DNA of 64,000 nt from an uncultured Lachnospiraceae bacterium (GTDB lineage Bacteria > Bacillota > Clostridia > Lachnospirales > Lachnospiraceae). The stretch spans positions 1 to 64,000 of the forward strand of contig CAJUNR010000003.1 in NCBI GenBank assembly GCA_910587765.1. Direction: 5' to 3'. Of this stretch, positions 59,110 through 64,000 are shown piece after piece. Under the pieces are notes generated by a model. The model worked only from the letters and a program-made list of their open reading frames with translations, did not search any database and was not told where the DNA came from. The translations under genes and the position numbers were made by a program. Position 1 is the first letter of the stretch; each line of letters begins with the position of its first letter.

Positions 59110-59928
59110 TTATTTCATAAAGATAAAATAGAGGAGCACTAAAACGCCCAGTACGATGCGGTAATAACCGAAAGGCTTGAAGTCGTTCTTTCGGATGTAT
59201 CCCATCAGGAAGCGGATTGCCAGAATGGATACCAGAAAGGCGACTGCCATACCGACGATCAGGAGGGAAAGCTCCGCCGCGGTGAATGCGAAGCCGAATT
59301 TTATGATTTTCAGCAGGCTGGCTCCAAACATGACCGGGATCCCGAGGAAAAAACTGAACTCCGCCGCTACGCCTCTGGAAGCGCCGAGGAGGATTCCGCC
59401 AAGAATGGTGGCGCCGGAACGGGAGGTTCCCGGAATCAGGGAAAGGACCTGAAAGAGACCGATGCCGATGGCCAGCGGCCAGGTAATATCCTCCAGGGAA
59501 TCGACCCGGGGCCGTCTGCCGCGGTTGTGATTTTCCACGACGATGAACAGCACTCCGTAGACGATGAGGGTGACTGCGACGGTCCAGGGATTGTAGAACA
59601 TCTCATCCAGCACGTCGTCGAAGGGAATGCCGACGACGGCGGCGGGCAGAACGGCCGCGAGCACCCGGAACCAGAGCGCCCAGGTGTCTTTTTTGATCCA
59701 TCCGTTTCCCGGGGAACAGAAGGGCCACAGTTTGGGAAAATACAGGACCACGACCGCGAGGATGGCGCCGAGCTGAATGACGACCAGAAACATCTCCATA
59801 AATTCCGCGGAGACGTTCAGCTTCATAAATTCGTCTACCAGAATCATGTGTCCGGTGCTGGAGATGGGGAGCCATTCGGTGATTCCTTCCACGATGCCGA
59901 GGATGATAACTTTCAAGACTTCCAACAT
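59110..59928 (-). CDS. uppP: Undecaprenyl-diphosphate phosphatase
   Basis: 272 residues with about eight membrane helices. It dephosphorylates undecaprenyl-PP to recycle the lipid carrier of peptidoglycan synthesis and gives bacitracin tolerance. Active-site motifs are intact: EGITEWLPISSTGHMIL (about 14-30, Glu-rich loop) and SLIPGTSRSGATILGGILLG (about 162-181, Ser/Arg), plus SFFLGIPVMFGAS. It is divergent from the second galactokinase. Confidence 0.96.
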   Translation of the reverse strand: MLEVLKVIILGIVEGITEWLPISSTGHMILVDEFMKLNVSAEFMEMFLVVIQLGAILAVVVLYFPKLWPFCSPGNGWIKKDTWALWFRVLAAVLPAAVVGIPFDDVLDEMFYNPWTVAVTLIVYGVLFIVVENHNRGRRPRVDSLEDITWPLAIGIGLFQVLSLIPGTSRSGATILGGILLGASRGVAAEFSFFLGIPVMFGASLLKIIKFGFAFTAAELSLLIVGMAVAFLVSILAIRFLMGYIRKNDFKPFGYYRIVLGVLVLLYFIFMK

Positions 59929-60008
59929 GGTAAAATACTCCTTTAAAAATGATCATAATCCATTGTACTCATGCGGCAGGAAAAAGTCAATGAAGACATA
60001 ATAATGTA

Positions 60009-60037
60009 TTAACAAAAACGACAAAATATGCTATGAT
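60009..60037 (+). promoter_or_regulatory. Promoter for the second galactokinase gene
   Basis: TTAACA, a 17-base spacer and TATGAT, about 20 bases before the ATG. Confidence 0.6.
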
Positions 60038-60057
60038 GAAAAAAAGCGAGGGAATGA

Positions 60058-61227
60058 ATGATGAGACAGCAGCTGGTGGACAAATTTCTGGAAATTTATG
60101 GAGAGGGAGACGGGGTCAGCGTCTATTTCGCCCCGGGCAGAATCAATCTGATCGGAGAACATACCGATTATAACGGAGGACATGTGTTTCCATGCGCGCT
60201 GACCGTGGGGACGTATGCGGCGGCAAGACGGAGAGAGGACGACAGGCTTCATCTTTATTCGCTGAATTATTCGGAGAGCGGAATGATCAAAGCGTCCCTT
60301 CAGGATCTGTCTTACCGGCAGAAGGACGGCTGGGGGAATTATCCCAAAGGAGTGGTTCAGACGTTCATCAACAAGAACTGCCGGATTCCCTGCGGGCTGG
60401 ATATCCTGTATTACGGCGATATCCCCAAAGGGCTGGGCATCGGTTCTTCCGCCTCGATTGAAGTGGTGACCGGGCTGATTCTGAAAGAACTGATGGGGCT
60501 TGGGGACATCAGCATGATTGATATCGCGCTTTTCAGTCAGCTCGCGGAGAATGAATATATGGGAATGAGCTGCGGGATTATGGATCCGTTTACGATTGCG
60601 ATGGGGAAGAAAGACCATGCGATCTTTCTGGACACGAGCGATCTTTCCTATATTTACGCGCCTCTCGCGCTGCCCCATGAGAAGATTATCATCACCAACA
60701 GCAAAAAGGTACGTTCGGCGGTGGACGAACGCTATCACGAGCGGCGTGCGGAGTGTGAGCAGGCGCTGCGGGAGCTGCAGACCGTGATCGCCATCCGCGA
60801 TCTGGGGGAATTGACGGCAGAGGTGTTTGAAAAGGTGCAGGAGATGATCGAAAGCCCGGTGCGGCTTCGCAGAGCGCGGCACGCGGTGACGGAGAACCAG
60901 AGGACGATTCAGGCGGTGGAAGCTCTGAAACGCGGAGACATCTTTGAGTTCGGCCAGTTGATGAACGCTTCTCACCTGTCTCTGAAAGAAGATTATGAGG
61001 TATCCTGCGAGGAGCTGGATATTCTGGTGGAAGAAGCGTGGGACATTGACGGCGTGCTCGGCTCCCGCATGATGGGGGCGGGCTTCGGAGGCTGTACGGT
61101 CAGCATTGTGGAAAACAGTGCGGTCAGCGAATTTATCAGCAGAGTCGGACAGAATTACGAGAAAAGGACGGGACTTCACGCCGAATTTTATGTGGTGGAG
61201 ACAGGGAATGGGGCTTCGGTTTTGTAG
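60058..61227 (+). CDS. Galactokinase paralogue (GHMP kinase)
   Basis: 389 residues. It is close to the galK at 40387 in length and motif order but clearly diverged. The sugar-binding motif APGRINLIGEHTDYNGGHVF is kept. The ATP loop reads IPKGLGIGSSASIEVV in place of IPAGSGLSSSASLEVL, and the catalytic-Asp region SCGIMDPFTIAMG replaces NCGIMDQFASAMG (Asp kept, Gln to Pro, Asn to Ser). The final glycine motif is GAGFGGCTVSIV. It stands alone with its own promoter and terminator. It could act on galactose, another sugar, or be regulatory; the true start may be the ATG at 60061. Confidence 0.85.
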   Translation: MMRQQLVDKFLEIYGEGDGVSVYFAPGRINLIGEHTDYNGGHVFPCALTVGTYAAARRREDDRLHLYSLNYSESGMIKASLQDLSYRQKDGWGNYPKGVVQTFINKNCRIPCGLDILYYGDIPKGLGIGSSASIEVVTGLILKELMGLGDISMIDIALFSQLAENEYMGMSCGIMDPFTIAMGKKDHAIFLDTSDLSYIYAPLALPHEKIIITNSKKVRSAVDERYHERRAECEQALRELQTVIAIRDLGELTAEVFEKVQEMIESPVRLRRARHAVTENQRTIQAVEALKRGDIFEFGQLMNASHLSLKEDYEVSCEELDILVEEAWDIDGVLGSRMMGAGFGGCTVSIVENSAVSEFISRVGQNYEKRTGLHAEFYVVETGNGASVL

Positions 61228-61239
61228 GCCCCGTTTTTT
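61210..61239 (+). terminator. Terminator overlapping the end of the second galactokinase gene
   Basis: GGGGC and GCCCC around the stop codon, followed by GTTTTTTA, which is also the start of repeat copy D. Confidence 0.7.
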
Positions 61240-61331
61240 ATGCACACGGGCGTCCAGATGAAATATGTCAGCAAGCTGACGGACGCCCGGTGCGCGGGTA
61301 GGGGAAGATAAATCTTCCCTACTCGATTGCA
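61234..61331 (+). repeat. Dispersed two-hairpin intergenic repeat, copy D
   Basis: TTTTTATGCACACGGGCGTCC, then GTCAGC-AA-GCTGAC, GGACGCCC and GGTGCGCGGGTAGGGGAAG with TCTTCCCTACTCG, ending GATTGCAG. The first hairpin is identical to copy C over about 50 bases; the second matches copy A in type. Confidence 0.88.
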
Positions 61332-61508
61332 GGGGAGCAGTCTTCCCTCGATTTTCTTAAAAAATCTTAATTATGAGCGGAGGTACTCGCAAGAAAGAGC
61401 AGAGCGTGATACACTTATCTACACGGCTGCGGACGAACGGCGCGGCCGCGGGCGGCAGACACGGGGATGTCTGCGGATTTGGACAGAGGATAAAGGACGG
61501 GTGACAGA

Positions 61509-62195
61509 ATGCAGGAAAAACAGAAGATACTGGTGGCGGACGACGAGCCGGAGATCAGGGAAGTTCTCCGGATGATGCTGGGAAGCGAAGGGTATGAGAT
61601 TCTGGAGGCGGTCAATGCGCAGGAGGCGGTGGAGCGGGCGGAAGGAATGGATCTGGTGATCCTGGATGTGATGATGCCCGGCGAATCGGGTATTCAGGCG
61701 TGCACAAAGATCCGCGAGAAGACGAATGTGCCGATTCTGTTTCTGACGGCCAAGTCGGGAGAGCACGATAAGGTGATCGGATTTTCGGCCGGCGGAGACG
61801 ATTATCTGGTGAAACCCTTTTCTTATATGGAGCTTTTGTCCCGGGTGAAAGCGCTGATCCGGCGGTACCGGGTCTATCAGCGGACTGAGGAAGAGGAGAA
61901 GAAGCTTGTCTTCTACCGGGACATCACCGTCAATCAGGAACTTCAGACCGTGCAGGTGAACGGGCAGGAGATCGCGCTGACGGAGATGGAGTATCAGATT
62001 CTGCTGCTGCTGGTATCCAATCCGAGAAAAGTATTTTCGGTGAAAGAGATTTATGAGACGATCTGGAAAGAGGTCTTCTTTCCCAATTCCGGCAATACGG
62101 TGATGGTGCATATCCGCAATATCCGCCGGAAACTGGAGAAGAACGGGGAGTCTTATATACAGAATATCTGGGGAAGAGGTTATTGTGTTAATTAG
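61509..62195 (+). CDS. OmpR-family response regulator
   Basis: 228 residues. Receiver domain with ILVADDEPEIREVL (acidic pair), the phosphoacceptor Asp in LVILDVMMPGESGI (about 55), the Thr switch in FLTAKSG and the Lys in DYLVKPFSY. The C-terminal winged helix (about 130-228) has LTEMEYQILLLLVSNPRKVF and NTVMVHIRNIRRKLE with the final WGRGYCVN. It overlaps the histidine kinase by 11 bases, so the pair is co-translated. The order and sequences recall VanR-type systems. The target is unknown. Confidence 0.94.
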   Translation: MQEKQKILVADDEPEIREVLRMMLGSEGYEILEAVNAQEAVERAEGMDLVILDVMMPGESGIQACTKIREKTNVPILFLTAKSGEHDKVIGFSAGGDDYLVKPFSYMELLSRVKALIRRYRVYQRTEEEEKKLVFYRDITVNQELQTVQVNGQEIALTEMEYQILLLLVSNPRKVFSVKEIYETIWKEVFFPNSGNTVMVHIRNIRRKLEKNGESYIQNIWGRGYCVN

Positions 62196-63507
62196 CAGAA
62201 AAAGAAGACGCAGGCTCACGCTGGAGCTGGTCATGATGACGCTTGTCTCCTTGATCGCCGGCGTCCTGGCAGCGCAGGTGGTGGAGGATGTGGGGATTCG
62301 GTATATGTTCGGCAGACTGCAGAGCGGGGATTATTACACCCATCAGACCGAAGACTGTCTGGAGCGGCTGCAGACTTTTATCGCGGACAATCAGGTGACG
62401 GAGGACAATATCGAGCTGCTGGCTTCCTGGGCGCAGATGGAGAAAAATGTCTATGTAGTTTTTTATCAGGATGTGGACGCGCTGTTCAGTTCCAATACCA
62501 TTCCCATCGAGGAGGACGCCGAGATCGCGCTGAATGGAAGCGGTCTTCCGTATTACGATGTGGTTCTGGCGGACGGGACTTTGATCAAGGCGGAACTGGA
62601 ATGCTACATGGACAGCAGAATGTTCTATCTGGTGGACATTGCCGGTTATACGGTGGGCGGGATTGTATTCGTGCTCCTTTTATTTGCGCTCATTCACCGG
62701 AAAATCCGCTATATCAACCGGCTGAATCAGGAACTGAAGATTCTCGGCAGCGGTAATCTGGAATATCCCATGACCATCCGCGGGAATGACGAGATCACCG
62801 GGCTGGCGGAAGGAATCGAGAGCCTGAAAAACGGTATTCTGGAGCAGCAGTTGATGAAGGACGAGGCGGAGAAAGCCAATATGGAGCTGGTGACGGCCAT
62901 GTCCCATGACCTGCGCACACCGCTCACTTCCCTGATCGGCTATCTGGAGCTTCTGACCATGCAGCGGTACACGGACGAAGCGCAGATGCAGAGTTATCTG
63001 AGCCACTGCCGGGAGAAGGCGTTCCAACTGAAACGGATGTCGGACCGGCTGTTTGAGTATTTTCTGGTGTACGGAAAACGGGAGCGGCAGTATCATTTTC
63101 AATTGCTGTCCTGTGAGAGCCTGCTGGAGGATCTGTGCAACAGCCAGTTTTTTGACTGGCAGGAGCAGGGCGGAAGCCTGACGTGCCGGATCGGGGCGCT
63201 TTGGGGCGCGGTCCTGGTGGACAGCGATTATCTGCAGCGGGTGATCGACAATCTGCTGTCCAATCTGAAAAAGTACGGGGATACGGAATATCCGCTGGAA
63301 ATTGTGGCGGAGATCAGAGAAAAGACGCTCCATATTCAGATTCAGAATCATGTGAAGAGACAGGATAACCCGAAAGAGAGCACCCAGATCGGACTTCGGA
63401 CCTGCAAAAAGATCATGGAAGAGCATCAGGGCGCTTTCGGGTGGTATCAGGAGGGCGACTGCTTTGCGGTGGAGCTGCGGCTGCCGGTTTCGGGACAGGA
63501 AGGATAA
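62185..63507 (+). CDS. Membrane sensor histidine kinase
   Basis: 440 residues from a GTG (GAAGAGG ahead) inside the end of the regulator gene. Two membrane helices (about 13-32 and 151-173) border a small extracellular sensor of about 115 residues. A HAMP-like linker leads to HisKA with SHDLRTPLTSLIGYLE (His near 240), then the ATPase domain, which has the N box (VIDNLLSNLKKYGD) but a reduced G region (GLRTCKKIMEEHQG). It forms a two-component pair with the OmpR regulator upstream. The signal is unknown. Confidence 0.92.
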   Translation: MLISRKRRRRLTLELVMMTLVSLIAGVLAAQVVEDVGIRYMFGRLQSGDYYTHQTEDCLERLQTFIADNQVTEDNIELLASWAQMEKNVYVVFYQDVDALFSSNTIPIEEDAEIALNGSGLPYYDVVLADGTLIKAELECYMDSRMFYLVDIAGYTVGGIVFVLLLFALIHRKIRYINRLNQELKILGSGNLEYPMTIRGNDEITGLAEGIESLKNGILEQQLMKDEAEKANMELVTAMSHDLRTPLTSLIGYLELLTMQRYTDEAQMQSYLSHCREKAFQLKRMSDRLFEYFLVYGKRERQYHFQLLSCESLLEDLCNSQFFDWQEQGGSLTCRIGALWGAVLVDSDYLQRVIDNLLSNLKKYGDTEYPLEIVAEIREKTLHIQIQNHVKRQDNPKESTQIGLRTCKKIMEEHQGAFGWYQEGDCFAVELRLPVSGQEG

Positions 63508-63515
63508 GTTTCCGG

Positions 63516-64000
63516 TTACCGGTATTCCTGGCAGCTCCCCCGGATAATCAGCGAGTGGGGAACGATGATCTTGGTGGCCAGAAGGTTCGGGTTCTCAATG
63601 TGGTTGATGAGCTGCGAAGCGGCCTCGATGCCAAGCTGGAAGGAATTGATATCCACCGAGGTAAGCTGCGGCGACGAGATGCGGGCAAAGAGGGAATTGT
63701 TAAACGAGACGATGGACAGGTCTTCGGGGACAGATAGTCCCTGCTGGCCGCAGGCTCTTTTCAGGGCCACCGCGAGGATATCGTCGCTGGCCACTGCCGC
63801 GGTAGGACGGTTGTCCAGACGGATCAGCGTATGAAAGGGTTCGCTCTCATCCAGAGAGATCTTCTCCACCTCGACACAGTAGTCGGCAATCAGAGGCAGG
63901 CCGTGCCTGGTCAGAGCCATCTGGTAGCCGGCTTTGCGTTCGGCGGAGAAAAGCATGGTGTATTCGCTGCCCACATAGGCGATCTTCCGGTGTCCGAGGC
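63516..64000 (-). CDS. LacI/GalR-family transcriptional regulator (C-terminal part, partial)
   Basis: The frame enters from beyond base 64000, so the N terminus with its helix-turn-helix is missing. About 160 residues of the sugar-binding domain are seen: GHRKIAYVGSE, AAVASDDILAVAL, EDLSIVSFNNSLFARISSPQ and LTSVDINSFQLGIEAA, ending LIIRGSCQEYR, typical of LacI/GalR proteins. It converges with the histidine kinase gene. The ligand is unknown. Confidence 0.88.
   Translation of the reverse strand, partial: LGHRKIAYVGSEYTMLFSAERKAGYQMALTRHGLPLIADYCVEVEKISLDESEPFHTLIRLDNRPTAAVASDDILAVALKRACGQQGLSVPEDLSIVSFNNSLFARISSPQLTSVDINSFQLGIEAASQLINHIENPNLLATKIIVPHSLIIRGSCQEYR

Noticed and set aside
1..64000. 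CRISPR arrays, tRNA or rRNA genes, complete insertion sequences
   Set aside because: No regularly spaced repeats, cloverleaf sequences, rRNA landmarks or transposase genes with terminal inverted repeats were seen by eye.

Overview
The window looks like a chromosomal segment of a moderately GC-rich anaerobic Firmicute, most likely Lachnospiraceae (Clostridium cluster XIVa). The grounds are strong AGGAGG ribosome sites, TTGACA/TATAAT promoters, clostridial families (DUF1015, DUF1540, DUF6465 and DUF6472-like proteins, YjfB), a stand-alone AICAR formyltransferase with an archaeal-type IMP cyclohydrolase, a class II GalT, rubrerythrin and several PAS or cache hybrid kinases. No rRNA, tRNA, CRISPR array or complete insertion sequence was seen.

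Layout. 1-6.2 kb holds the tail of an OmpR-type regulator, YjfB, endonuclease III, two small Cys-rich proteins, a frameshifted rtcB, aroC, tgt and yajC. 6.2-14.6 kb is amino-acid biosynthesis: leuB-ilvD-ilvB, then serC-serA-DUF1015 behind a strong promoter and a foldable leader. 14.6-19.5 kb is a visibly AT-rich foreign block. It carries a restriction-modification operon (controller protein with C-boxes, phospholipase-D-fold nuclease, two adenine methyltransferases) followed by decayed genes, including a Fic remnant. 19.6-25.3 kb is one 1735-residue cell-surface beta-helix protein preceded by a class I cyclic-di-GMP riboswitch. 25.6-33.2 kb holds a PD-(D/E)XK transposase-like gene, an M50-like protease with a TPR protein, an aldose epimerase, a three-domain fused ORF (glycosyltransferase, UDG-type glycosylase, YbaK), an FMN hydroxy-acid dehydrogenase and rubrerythrin.

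33.2-42.6 kb is mostly minus strand: a PAS hybrid kinase, the last two purine-synthesis steps under a ZTP riboswitch, and a galK-galT operon divergent from an AraC regulator. 42.6-51.9 kb holds a DUF6465 protein, an MntR/DtxR regulator, a VWA/MoxR/phosphodiesterase operon, glmS, an Lrp regulator with an alanine symporter, and an HD hydrolase. 52-64 kb holds an aminotransferase, a membrane hybrid kinase with two receiver domains, a DUF815-type ATPase, uppP, a second divergent galactokinase, a two-component pair and the start-less end of a LacI regulator.

Points of most interest are the cyclic-di-GMP switch on the giant surface protein, the C-box-controlled restriction operon with a PLD-fold nuclease, a dispersed two-hairpin intergenic repeat whose stems change in a compensatory way between copies, the ZTP switch on the split purH genes, and the fused ORF. 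Identifications rest on reading motifs by eye; no database search was run.
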